Assembly: GCA_910574995.1 (NCBI GenBank)
Contig: CAJTCS010000007.1
Location: forward strand, 1 to 64,000
DNA length: 64,000 nt
Direction of reading: 5' to 3'
Origin: Oscillospiraceae bacterium
Lineage (GTDB): Bacteria; Bacillota; Clostridia; Oscillospirales; Acutalibacteraceae
In this document: piece by piece, positions 52,401 to 61,182 of the stretch
How the letters are laid out: the number at the start of each line of letters is the position of its first letter
How positions within the stretch are numbered: the stretch's first letter is position 1
Notes under the pieces: model-generated
Seen by the model: only the letters and a program-made list of their open reading frames with translations
What the model was told of the DNA's origin: nothing
The model's database searches: none
Made by a program: the position numbers and the translations under genes

Positions 52401-52885
52401 CGGGTATAGCCGCAGCGGACTAAAGCGGACAGTAGGCCCTCGGGGGCCATCTGCGCCCCGGGCTCAATGGTGGACAGCCGGGCGGCAAGCTCCCCTGGCC
52501 CCAAGGTATATTGCAGGGCCGCGTCGATGCAGGCAATGACACAGTTGCTTTCCCCATCCTGCAGCTGGGTAAGGGCGTGGATGCGCAGCTGTTCATACTC
52601 GTGGGAGGCCCCGGCCGTGTCCCGCAGGTTGAAGTCCCGGATGGGGTATTGCACTGGGCGCATCCCTAAAGCGGCCAGGTCTTGGCCAAAACGCTGGGCT
52701 TCAGCCTCGTCGGCCGCAACCACCAGGGCCGTGCGGCCTGTTTCCTGGCATAAGGCGGCAATGGCCGCGCACTTGTGGATGCCGGAGAGCCCAGCGACGG
52801 CCCCAGGCAGGGCCCCGGCCCCCACAGACTTGGAGAGGTTTGCGTATTCCGGCGAGTGCTTAAGCGCATGGAAGATAAAATGCAT
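49418..52885 (-). CDS. mfd: Transcription-repair coupling factor
   Basis: 1155 residues, full length. It removes RNA polymerase stalled at DNA damage and recruits UvrA. Visible parts: UvrB-homology region at the N-terminus ([27 protein letters not shown]), the CarD-like RNA polymerase interaction domain ([21 protein letters not shown]), superfamily 2 helicase motifs ([42 protein letters not shown]) and the TRCF C-terminal domain. GGGAGG precedes the ATG. It is in the common firmicute order pth-mfd-flippase. Confidence 0.98.
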   Translation of the reverse strand: [1155 protein letters not shown]

Positions 52886-52995
52886 AATGTGCCTCCCTTT
52901 CAGGCCTCCATCATCTGGGACACCGCCCCAGGCCCGCTTACAGGGCTTTTTCCTTACAGCGGGCCACGCGGGGGGAACGGCGGTTCCAGCCCGGC

Positions 52996-53604
52996 CTAAT
53001 TGTACAGGTTCATGGCCTTGTCCAGCTCCCCCTTGGCGATAAGTTCACAGGCAGCGCAGGTGTTCTCCAGGGCGGGGGAGAGGGCTTCCAGGTCTTTTTG
53101 TGTAAACGGAGACAGTACCCAGTCAGCCAGGTCGTATGCGGGATGGGGCTTTTGGCCCACGCCGATTTTCACCCGTGGGAACTGGTCAGAGCCGCTGAGG
53201 TACAGGATGTTTTTCATGCCGTTGTGGCCGCCGTCGCTGCCCTTGCGCCGTATACGCACCCGCCCCGGGGGCAGGTTGATGTCGTCAAAAAGGATGAGCA
53301 CCCGTTCTGGTGGAAGCTTATAGAAAGCCATCGCTTCCCGCACAGATTGGCCGCTTAAGTTCATGAAGGTACCGGGCTTCAGCAGCAGCGTGCGCCTCCC
53401 ACCCAGCAGGCATTCCCCGGTGACCCCCTTATATTTTATCCGTTTTATTTCCGTATGATGCTTTTGCGCCAGCAGGTCTATGGCCATGAATCCCACGTTG
53501 TGCCGGGTCCTTTCATACTGGCGGCCAGGGTTCCCCAGCCCCACCACCATACATTCTATGGGCCCGGGGGCCGGGCCGGGGTTTTTCTTGAGAAAGGGCA
53601 GCAT
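52996..53604 (-). CDS. pth: Peptidyl-tRNA hydrolase
   Basis: 202 residues. It recycles tRNA by cleaving peptidyl-tRNA. Family motifs: VGLGNPGRQYERTRHNVGFMAID with the catalytic His in RHNVGF, LLLKPGTFMNLSGQSV, LFDDINLPPGRVRIRRKGSDGGHNGMKNI. The start ATG ends at 53604, with GGAGGG upstream. It begins a pth-mfd-flippase series on the minus strand. A tRNA-Leu lies 110 bp upstream. Confidence 0.97.
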   Translation of the reverse strand: MLPFLKKNPGPAPGPIECMVVGLGNPGRQYERTRHNVGFMAIDLLAQKHHTEIKRIKYKGVTGECLLGGRRTLLLKPGTFMNLSGQSVREAMAFYKLPPERVLILFDDINLPPGRVRIRRKGSDGGHNGMKNILYLSGSDQFPRVKIGVGQKPHPAYDLADWVLSPFTQKDLEALSPALENTCAACELIAKGELDKAMNLYN

Positions 53605-53717
53605 GCCGCGCCCTCCTTCCCTTGTAGTTTTGCAACAGGCCTCCCTTGGAAAAATGAGGCGGCCTGTTGCAGACAAAAAAGCGCGCCCTCACACCAGTGA
53701 GAGCGCGGCGGAAAACC

Positions 53718-53801
53718 TGGTGCGCGAGACGGGACTTGAACCCGTACGTCGAAGACACACGCACCTCAAACGTGCCTGTCTGCCAGTTCCAGCACTCGCG
53801 C
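53718..53801 (-). tRNA. tRNA-Leu (GAG)
   Basis: 84 nt including encoded CCA (complement of 53718-53720). Acceptor stem GCGCGAG/CTCGCGC, anticodon stem CACGT/GCGTG enclosing TTGAGGT (anticodon GAG), a long variable arm (GTCTTCGAC) as in class II tRNA, and T-arm GGGTTCAAGTCCC. Confidence 0.94.
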
Positions 53802-53817
53802 AAAATTTACAAGCTTT

Positions 53818-53846
53818 ATTATAGCACCCAGCCTCCTGTTTGTCAA
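53818..53846 (-). promoter_or_regulatory. Consensus SigA promoter of tRNA-Leu
   Basis: Reading leftward: perfect TTGACA (complement of 53841-53846), 17-bp spacer, perfect TATAAT (complement of 53818-53823). The next stretch, 53847-54152, has no gene; it holds a GC-rich hairpin at 53953-53987. Confidence 0.93.
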
Positions 53847-54152
53847 CAGGGAATCGCAAAACTCCCCTTTTTTAAGAAATCTTGCCTGCCATAATGGGCT
53901 TTACCAAACCGGGGGTTGGCCCTATCATGAAAGGGTAGGGGCAAAGCCAGAAAAAGGCGGCCCGGTATTTGCCAGGGCCGCGCCTTTCCTAGGGCCTATT
54001 CACATAAGCTGTACTTGCGTATTTTGGCGAATATAGGGGGGAAACCCGCGGGGATTATGTTCACAGGGGATACCGGGGACCCGCCCAAAGATGTGCGTGG
54101 GCGCTCATACGGGCAAGGCCCAGTCTGGGATATTTGCCGGTGCTTATGCGGG

Positions 54153-56078
54153 TTAATAAAGGGCTTCTGTTCCCCACAAAGCTGCTTCCCCGTCCTGCGC
54201 GGGGGCTTCCTGGCCTTCCTCTGCGCCTGCCGGCTGGATAGGCCCGATGGGGTTGGCGTACAAGGATTCGTAGTACTTTACCGTGACCACGCAGGCTTCC
54301 GCGCGGGTGGCTGTGCCCATGGGGTTGAAGGAATTGGCGCCGGTGCCGTTGATAAACCCCGCGTCCCGGCAGGCATATACGGCGTTCTGCGCCCAGGCAC
54401 TGATGGAACTGTGGTCGTCAAAGACCATCGACCCTTCTTGGGGCTGCAGCTGGCCGAAGCGGGCTATGAACACGCACATCTGCTCCCGGGTAATGGGGTC
54501 GGTAGGACGGAAAGCGTTCTCACCCACGCCGCTGGCAAAGCCGTTCTCTACGGCCCACTGGACGGCCCTGGCATAGTAGGCGGTGGGGGACACGTCTGTA
54601 AAGCCGGTGGCGCCGTCATAACTGGAAAGGTCCGCGCCGGAAAGGTTGGCCAGCACTACCACGAACTGCCCCCGCTGGATGTTGTCCATAGGGCCGAAGG
54701 TATAGTTGTCACTGCCGTTGAACAGGTGGTATGTCACGGCCTTGTCCACCCAGCCGGTAAACCAATCGCCATAGGCAAGGTCTGTGAACAGCTTCCCGCT
54801 GGAAAGCACGGTGGCTGTAGAGACGTCGCTGACAAGCCCGTTCTTTACGGCCACGGCCTTGTATGTGCAGCCGGTCTCAAACAGGAAGCCCGTATACAGC
54901 TCGCTGTCTGCTGTGGGCTCGGTGCCGTCGGTGGTAAAGCGTATCTCCACGCCTTCGTCGGCGCATTGGATAGTGGTGACGCCGTTTTCAACGGAGAAGG
55001 TGGGGGCTTGGGGCCGGGCGTCCGGGGTATTGTCCCGGTAAGTAGCAAACAGGCTGCATATGTACCCATCCTTGCCGCTGGCGGTGGTGACAGAATACCA
55101 GGTGGAGGTGGACTGCCCCCCGCTGGTAACCAGGTCCCCTTCCACGCTGCTGTGGATGGTGAGCAGGTCCCCCCGGTGTAGCACCGTTACAGAGGCGGAG
55201 GCAGTGCTGGCAGCGGCCCGCAGGTTGACCCCCGCGCCCGTGACGATGCCGTTGTAATTCTCTTCGTCCGGGCCAGAGCCGCCGTAAATAAGCTCGTAGG
55301 TGTTGTCATAGCCGCTGTATTTCCCGGCCAGATACCCCCGCACCGTAGAGGCGCTGGTGAAAGAGCTGCTGAGGATGGACTGGTCTACAGGCAGGTAGCC
55401 GCCGCCGGGCCCCACGGCAAAGCCCTCGTCATTGATAGCGATGCCGTCTATGGTGGTGTTCACGTCGTATTCGTAATTGCTGTAATGCACCATCTTCCCG
55501 TCGAAAGCATACCAGCCGCTTACGGGGTATTGCACGCCGTTGTCAAACAGGTGCCAGGCGTTCCAGTCCCGCCCGGGGGCATAGACGGACAGGCGGCGCA
55601 TGTTATAGGTTGTGTCGCTGTTGTCCACGGCGGTGTCGTCGCCAATGTAGATGCCGATGTGGCCGTATATGCCGCTGCCTGGGTCATTATAATCGGGCAT
55701 GGTCAGCACCAGGCCGTGGATGTTGGGGATGCCTTCGGTGCGGATGGTGCCGGAGAAGACGCAGTTGCGCTCTACCTGGCTGGTGGCCCCCCCCATGCAG
55801 CCCCCCACGCCGATATCGGAAAAGTAAGAGTAGATCAGGCCGGCGCAGTCTGAGACGCGTACGCCGTTTACCACCTGCCCCTTCCCGCCATATTGGTAAA
55901 GCCAGCCCTGGGCATGGGCCATGATGCCGTGTTCGGCCAGGCCAAAGCTGGTGGGGCGGCCTGCCGCCTGGGCGGTAGGGGCCAGGCAACAGGCCCACAG
56001 CGCCAACAGCAAGAGCAGTAAAGAAAGGGGCCTGCGGCCCCGCCGCTTATTATTGGTATACGGTACAGATTTTTTCAT
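54153..56078 (-). CDS. Secreted NlpC/P60-like protein with SH3 and SLH domains
   Basis: 641 residues. A signal peptide ends near AQAAG. An NlpC/P60-like peptidase domain covers 45-200, with the Cys in VSDCAGLIYSYF and the His in YGHIGIYIGDD. A bacterial SH3 domain (GVNLRAAASTASASVTVLHRGD), a chitobiase-like beta domain (IRFTTDGTEPTADSELYTG) and three SLH repeats (from FTDLAYGDWF to the end) follow. The SLH repeats bind cell-wall polymers. The enzyme should cut peptidoglycan stem peptides or cross-links at the surface. The start is the ATG ending at 56078, with GAGGG upstream. It is divergent from another SLH enzyme. Confidence 0.88.
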   Translation of the reverse strand: MKKSVPYTNNKRRGRRPLSLLLLLLALWACCLAPTAQAAGRPTSFGLAEHGIMAHAQGWLYQYGGKGQVVNGVRVSDCAGLIYSYFSDIGVGGCMGGATSQVERNCVFSGTIRTEGIPNIHGLVLTMPDYNDPGSGIYGHIGIYIGDDTAVDNSDTTYNMRRLSVYAPGRDWNAWHLFDNGVQYPVSGWYAFDGKMVHYSNYEYDVNTTIDGIAINDEGFAVGPGGGYLPVDQSILSSSFTSASTVRGYLAGKYSGYDNTYELIYGGSGPDEENYNGIVTGAGVNLRAAASTASASVTVLHRGDLLTIHSSVEGDLVTSGGQSTSTWYSVTTASGKDGYICSLFATYRDNTPDARPQAPTFSVENGVTTIQCADEGVEIRFTTDGTEPTADSELYTGFLFETGCTYKAVAVKNGLVSDVSTATVLSSGKLFTDLAYGDWFTGWVDKAVTYHLFNGSDNYTFGPMDNIQRGQFVVVLANLSGADLSSYDGATGFTDVSPTAYYARAVQWAVENGFASGVGENAFRPTDPITREQMCVFIARFGQLQPQEGSMVFDDHSSISAWAQNAVYACRDAGFINGTGANSFNPMGTATRAEACVVTVKYYESLYANPIGPIQPAGAEEGQEAPAQDGEAALWGTEALY

Positions 56079-56173
56079 CAAAGGAATCCCTCACAATCCA
56101 GATAAATAGGACGCTGGCGCACAGCCGCCCAAAGGTAAGGGCGCCACCAACACAATGGTTACAAATCTGTTAC

Positions 56174-56202
56174 ATTGTATCACACCCAAAAGGTTTTTGC
56201 AA
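56174..56202 (-). promoter_or_regulatory. SigA promoter of the NlpC/P60-SLH gene
   Basis: Reading leftward: TTGCAA (complement of 56197-56202), 17-bp spacer, TACAAT (complement of 56174-56179). A TGTAAC repeat follows it. Confidence 0.78.
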
Positions 56203-56276
56203 GGGAAACGGAAAGAATTTACACACAATTCATGGTTCGCCCCCGAAAATCCTGCCAGGCGCGGCCACATTCCCCA

Positions 56277-56305
56277 TTGACTTTGGCCCGAAAATGCGGC
56301 ATAAT
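56277..56305 (+). promoter_or_regulatory. SigA promoter of the transglutaminase-SLH gene
   Basis: TTGACT (56277-56282), 17-bp spacer, CATAAT (56300-56305), 77 bases before the TTG start. Confidence 0.72.
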
Positions 56306-56381
56306 ACATGTAGCATCCCAATCATATAAAAACCGTCTATGCCAGGTAGAAAGGCAGGGCGGGGAAGGAGTGTATCCTACA

Positions 56382-59300
56382 TTGAAAAAGAAACGGATCC
56401 TGACGGCGCTGCTGGCGCTGCTGCTTTTTGCGGCCATGCCCTTCAGCGTATGGGCGCAAGACGCGCCTGCCCAGGAAAGCGCGGGCGCGTTTTTGGCGGA
56501 AGCCCTGCGGGCCCAGTACGAAGAAAGCGGCCTGGCAGAGGCCCTGGCGGAAGCCGAGCCCCTGCCCCAGGCAGATGAGCCCGAGACGGACGCGGATGGG
56601 GTTATCCGCGGCAGCGAAGACGGGCAGGCCCTCAACGAGAAGGTCAGCAAAGACGGGCTGGGCGGCGACGGCGGCGAGCTGGGCCTGAACGAGGCCCCCC
56701 AGTTCGGCGCGGCCCGTTCGCTGGATACAGACGGCACCATGTACAGCCAGCTGAACACCCGGCAGCGGGCTTGTTACGACGCCTTGATGGGCATCTCCTT
56801 GGACCGGATCCTCAGCGCCGCTGATTCCGGCGGCTACCGGCGCATCCAGGTGACCATCCCCGGCATCCAGGGCCTGCAGATGACAGGCACTTACGCGGGC
56901 AATAACTTTATCCCTTCTGGCAGCTCTGTGGCTATAGAGCGCAGCCTGTATACCGATATGTCCCTGGCCATCACCGCCGTCCGGTATGACCACCCCGAGC
57001 GCATCTGGGTGGGGGACATGCGGTACGGCTATGGCGGCGGCGGGTATGGCAACTCCCTTACTGTGGACAGCACCTCCTATTCCTTCCGGATTGCTTACAA
57101 TGGCCTGGAGAAGCAGATGTACGAGCTGATCCAGGAAAACAGCAAGCTGATAGCCGACGAGGCCGCCAAGCTGGGGGACCGGTATTCCCAGGTGCAGCTG
57201 GTGCATGATTTCCTGGCCGAGATCAACTCTTATAACTATGCCGCCGCCAACGGGACGGCCCCGGCCTTGGAGGCCAGCCTTTCCCATACGGCTTTCAGCG
57301 GCCTTTTCTATGACGAGGCGGGCACATATCAGCCTGTGTGCGACGGCTATTCCAAAGCTTTCAAGGTGGTCATGGACCAAATGGGCATACCCTGCGCCCT
57401 CCCTTCCAGCGAGACCCACATGTGGAACAACGTGCGCATGGACGACGAGGAATGGTATAACCTGGACGTGACCTGGGACGACAGCGACGACAACAACATA
57501 AGCTACGACTATTTCCTCATTGGCTCCAAGACTGTGGTGGATGGGCAGCCCTTCAACCAGCAGGAAGACCACGTGGAAGAGAACCCCTTCTACTATCAGG
57601 ACGAGGATTTGGACCGGGTCGTGCTGCGTTTCCCCACGAAAAACGGCAACGCTTACGAGTACATCGGCCAGGATTACCCACCCCTGCGCTTCCCGGACGT
57701 GAAACGCAGCGAGTGGTTCTATAAGGCTGTGGAGGAGGCCGCCCAGCTGGGGATCTTTGCGGGCAACAATGTGGGCAACTTCATGCCTTATAACAACCTG
57801 ACCCGGGCGGAGTTCGCTGTGGCCATTTCCAATGTGCTGCCCGAAAAGGCGCCGGACAGCCTGAAGAACACCCAGCCCTTCGCGGACGTGGCCCCAGGGC
57901 AGTGGTACACCAAGGCCGCGGCCTGGATGAAGCAGACCGGCCTGATGAAAGGCTCTAACAACAAGTTCCGTCCTTTAGACAATATATCCCGCCAGGAGAT
58001 GTGCGTGGTGCTGGTAAATCTGGCCAAGTACCAGGGGAAAGATACGACGCTTGGCACGGTAGACCGTTTCCCCGACCATAACAAGATTGCAGACTGGGCG
58101 CAGAACGCCGTATATACCTGCAAGACCATGGGCGTGGTTTCCGGCACAGGCAGCGGGACCTTTGACCCCCTGGGCAACACCCAGCGCAGCGCGGCCGCCT
58201 CTGTGTTGGTGCGCTATTGGAACCTGCCGGCGGGCTCTACGCCTACCCCGACGCCCACACCCACCCCTACCCCAACTCCAACCCCCACGCCGCCCCCCAG
58301 CGAGGACCGTGTCCAGCAGGTAGTGGATTATATCCAGCAGAACGGGAAGGCCGACAGCGGCGGGGACAAGTATGTAGAGTATGAGTACACCATGGATGGG
58401 TTGGACCATTACGGCGAGGTTGCCTATATCGCAGATAACCGCGCTTTGATGTTCTTCAATATGATCCCCTTAGAGGCGGGCAACGTATACATATCCATGT
58501 TCTATGAGCTAGATGAGGCGAACGATACCGTAGAGACCTATTTCGAGATCGAATATAAGGACGATACGACCGAATACACCATAGGGACCCACCTGGACCC
58601 CAGTACGTACCATGCGGGCGACCAGCTGGAGTATGTTTTGCTGGCAGGGCCGGATGGCTTTATAGAGGATGTACAGGAAGAGGCGGACGTAATAATTGGC
58701 GATTCCTTCCAGGCCTGGCAGCAGAAGCTGACCGAGATGGGATTCAGCCTGGCCGATTTCGGCTTCACCGCTTTTGAATCCAGCCCCACTCCTACGCCGA
58801 CCCCTACCCCCACCCCCACCCCGGATGTTTCCCGGCCCCAGCAGCTGGCCCAATATATTGCGGAGAACGGGGAAACCGACAGCGACGGGGAAAAATATAT
58901 TTCTTACGTCCAGGAGAGCGGCGATGGCCTTGACCATACGGGGAGGGTCACATACCGGGAAGCGGAGAAGCGGCTGATGTTTATGGATGTGGGCATCTAT
59001 GAAAGCGGCACCACGGCTGTAGGGATGTATTATGACCTTAGCCAGTCTGCGGTTGACAACCCAGTGGTTTTCATCGTTACAATTGAAGATGTAGATTATG
59101 CTATGAGAGCGGACATCTCCCCTGAAACCTACACGCTGGATACAGAACTTGACTTTGTCAAAAACTCTGGTCCGGATGTGGATATTACGACTGCGAAAGA
59201 GCTGGCGAATGTTTCTACCAGGCTTGCCATCGTGTTATGGGATTCCAATCTTGGCAACATCGGCTTCAGCCTGGCTGACTTTGGCTTTGAAAACCTTTAA
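56382..59300 (+). CDS. Secreted transglutaminase-like SLH protein with duplicated C-terminal domain
   Basis: 972 residues from a TTG start (GGAAGGAG 11 bases upstream). Signal peptide ends at VWAQ. A transglutaminase-like domain has its Cys in VCDGYSKAFKVV, His in SETHMWNNV and Asp in WYNLDVTWDD. Three SLH repeats lie at about 450-620, then a Pro-Thr linker and two copies of a domain of about 150 residues with another Pro-Thr linker between. Both copies start with a QYIxxNGxxDSxGxKYxxY pattern and end in GFSLADFGF. The protein probably sits on the wall and either crosslinks or cleaves surface proteins; many bacterial members are proteases. The tandem end domain is unknown to me. Confidence 0.88.
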   Translation: MKKKRILTALLALLLFAAMPFSVWAQDAPAQESAGAFLAEALRAQYEESGLAEALAEAEPLPQADEPETDADGVIRGSEDGQALNEKVSKDGLGGDGGELGLNEAPQFGAARSLDTDGTMYSQLNTRQRACYDALMGISLDRILSAADSGGYRRIQVTIPGIQGLQMTGTYAGNNFIPSGSSVAIERSLYTDMSLAITAVRYDHPERIWVGDMRYGYGGGGYGNSLTVDSTSYSFRIAYNGLEKQMYELIQENSKLIADEAAKLGDRYSQVQLVHDFLAEINSYNYAAANGTAPALEASLSHTAFSGLFYDEAGTYQPVCDGYSKAFKVVMDQMGIPCALPSSETHMWNNVRMDDEEWYNLDVTWDDSDDNNISYDYFLIGSKTVVDGQPFNQQEDHVEENPFYYQDEDLDRVVLRFPTKNGNAYEYIGQDYPPLRFPDVKRSEWFYKAVEEAAQLGIFAGNNVGNFMPYNNLTRAEFAVAISNVLPEKAPDSLKNTQPFADVAPGQWYTKAAAWMKQTGLMKGSNNKFRPLDNISRQEMCVVLVNLAKYQGKDTTLGTVDRFPDHNKIADWAQNAVYTCKTMGVVSGTGSGTFDPLGNTQRSAAASVLVRYWNLPAGSTPTPTPTPTPTPTPTPTPPPSEDRVQQVVDYIQQNGKADSGGDKYVEYEYTMDGLDHYGEVAYIADNRALMFFNMIPLEAGNVYISMFYELDEANDTVETYFEIEYKDDTTEYTIGTHLDPSTYHAGDQLEYVLLAGPDGFIEDVQEEADVIIGDSFQAWQQKLTEMGFSLADFGFTAFESSPTPTPTPTPTPTPDVSRPQQLAQYIAENGETDSDGEKYISYVQESGDGLDHTGRVTYREAEKRLMFMDVGIYESGTTAVGMYYDLSQSAVDNPVVFIVTIEDVDYAMRADISPETYTLDTELDFVKNSGPDVDITTAKELANVSTRLAIVLWDSNLGNIGFSLADFGFENL

Positions 59301-59320
59301 CGTCCCCTTGCGCTCCTAAA

Positions 59321-59348
59321 AGAAGGGCTGAGATTTCTCAGCCCTTCT
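59321..59348 (+). terminator. Terminator of the transglutaminase-SLH gene
   Basis: AGAAGGGCTGAG/CTCAGCCCTTCT stem followed by TTTCTTTTT. Confidence 0.88.
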
Positions 59349-59378
59349 TTTCTTTTTGCCGCGGGATGTTTTTCTCCC

Positions 59379-59407
59379 TTGCAAGGCCGCCGGGAATATG
59401 GTATACT
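59379..59407 (+). promoter_or_regulatory. SigA promoter of prfC
   Basis: TTGCAA (59379-59384), 17-bp spacer with TGG, TATACT (59402-59407). It leaves a leader of about 105 nt before the ATG. Confidence 0.82.
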
Positions 59408-59517
59408 GTAAAAACTTGAGATATCATAAAAGAAAGAAGGCATTTTTGTGCGCCATTGATACCCCATCCTGCACAGGACCGCAATACCTCTATTTTTTTG
59501 GAAAGGATGGCTGCTAT

Positions 59518-61122
59518 ATGCCTGCTTATAAAGATGAGATCACCCGCCGCCGGACCTTTGCCATCATCTCCCACCCGGACGCGGGAAAAACCACCTTAAC
59601 GGAGAAATTCCTGCTCTATGGCGGGGCCATCACCTTGGCCGGCATGGTAAAAGGCAAGCGCAATTCCCGCCATGCCGTGTCGGACTGGATGGAGATTGAA
59701 AAACAGAGGGGCATCTCGGTCACTTCCTCTGTCATGCAGTTCCAGTATGACGGCTACTGCATCAACATCCTGGATACCCCCGGCCACCAGGACTTTTCAG
59801 AAGACACTTACCGCACCCTTATGGCCGCCGACTCGGCGGTAATGGTCATCGACGCCAGCAAGGGCGTGGAGGCCCAGACCCGCAAGCTGTTCAAGGTGTG
59901 CGTTATGCGGGATATCCCCATTTTCACCTTCATCAACAAGATGGACCGGGATTCCCAGGACCCCTACGACTTGCTGGAGGAGATCGAGCAAGAGCTGGGC
60001 ATCGGCACCTACCCCATGAACTGGCCCATCGGCTCCGGCGTGGATTTTAAAGGCGTGTACGACCGGGAACGGGGCCAGGTGCTGATGTTCCGGCCCGAAG
60101 GGGAGAACGCCGGGCGCCGGGAGGTGGAGGAGCAAGATTTCAGCCTGGAAGACCCGGAACTGGAGAAAAATGTGGGGGAGGCCCTGTACCAGACCCTGCG
60201 GGACGACGTGGAGCTTTTGGATGGGGCCGGTTACGAGTTCGATGTGGAAAAGGTGCGCCACGGGAAGCTCTCGCCGGTATTTTTCGGTTCCGCCCTGACC
60301 AACTTCGGCGTGGAACCCTTTTTAGAGGCATTCCTGCGGCTGACTACCCCGCCCCTGCCCCGGGCCACTGCCGCTGGCATCGCCGACCCCTTTGACAGCG
60401 GTTTCTCCGCTTTCGTGTTCAAGATACAGGCCAACATGAACAAGGCCCATCGGGACCGCATTGCGTTCATCCGCATTTGCAGCGGGAAATTTGAAAAGGG
60501 CATGGAAGTAGAACATGTCCAGGGCGGCCGCAGGGTGAAGCTTTCCCAGCCCCAGCAGCTGATGGCCCAAAGCAGGGAGATCATCGAAGAGGCCTATGCC
60601 GGGGACATTATCGGCGTGTTCGACCCGGGCATTTTCTCCATTGGCGACACCCTGTGCGCCCCGGGTAAAAAGGTGCGCTTCGAGGGTATCCCCACCTTTG
60701 CGCCAGAGCTGTTCAGCCTGGTGCGGCAAAAAGACACCATGAAGCGCAAGCAGTTTGTAAAGGGCGCCACCCAAATCGCCCAGGAGGGCGCTATCCAGAT
60801 CTTCCAGGAAATCGGCGCCGGCATGGAGGAGGTCATCGTGGGGGTGGTGGGCACCCTGCAGTTCGATGTGTTCCAGTACCGCATGGAGAACGAGTATAAC
60901 GTGGACGTCATCATGTCTTCCTTGCCCTATTCGTTCATCCGTTGGATAGACAACGAGGGCTTAGACGAGCTGGACCTGAAAAAGCTGAACCTGACCAGCG
61001 ACACAAAAAAGGTGCAGGACATGCGGGGGCGCTTTTTGCTGCTGTTCGCTAACCGATGGAGCATAACCTGGGCCCTAGAGCACAACCAGGGCCTTCTGCT
61101 GTCGGAGTTCAGCCAGCAGTAA
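59518..61122 (+). CDS. prfC: Peptide chain release factor 3
   Basis: 534 residues. This GTPase removes RF1/RF2 from the ribosome after peptide release. G1 SHPDAGKTTL, G2 region RGISVTSSV, G3 DTPGHQDF, G4 NKMDRD. The RF3-specific RNSRHAVSDWMEIEKQRGISVT and the C-terminal YRMENEYNVDV...RFLLLFANRWSITWA separate it from EF-G. ATG at 59518 has GAAAGGA upstream. It is single in this window, not part of a ribosomal operon. Confidence 0.97.
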   Translation: MPAYKDEITRRRTFAIISHPDAGKTTLTEKFLLYGGAITLAGMVKGKRNSRHAVSDWMEIEKQRGISVTSSVMQFQYDGYCINILDTPGHQDFSEDTYRTLMAADSAVMVIDASKGVEAQTRKLFKVCVMRDIPIFTFINKMDRDSQDPYDLLEEIEQELGIGTYPMNWPIGSGVDFKGVYDRERGQVLMFRPEGENAGRREVEEQDFSLEDPELEKNVGEALYQTLRDDVELLDGAGYEFDVEKVRHGKLSPVFFGSALTNFGVEPFLEAFLRLTTPPLPRATAAGIADPFDSGFSAFVFKIQANMNKAHRDRIAFIRICSGKFEKGMEVEHVQGGRRVKLSQPQQLMAQSREIIEEAYAGDIIGVFDPGIFSIGDTLCAPGKKVRFEGIPTFAPELFSLVRQKDTMKRKQFVKGATQIAQEGAIQIFQEIGAGMEEVIVGVVGTLQFDVFQYRMENEYNVDVIMSSLPYSFIRWIDNEGLDELDLKKLNLTSDTKKVQDMRGRFLLLFANRWSITWALEHNQGLLLSEFSQQ

Positions 61123-61182
61123 AGGCAGCCCGGCGCGTTTGTTGTCTATTTGGATATGCAAAAAATACCAGGAGGGCCTATT

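Noticed and set aside
58236-58820. Possible CRISPR or minisatellite array from repeated ACC/CCC/ACG words
   Set aside because: These are codons of Pro-Thr linkers inside a single open gene; there are no unique spacers.
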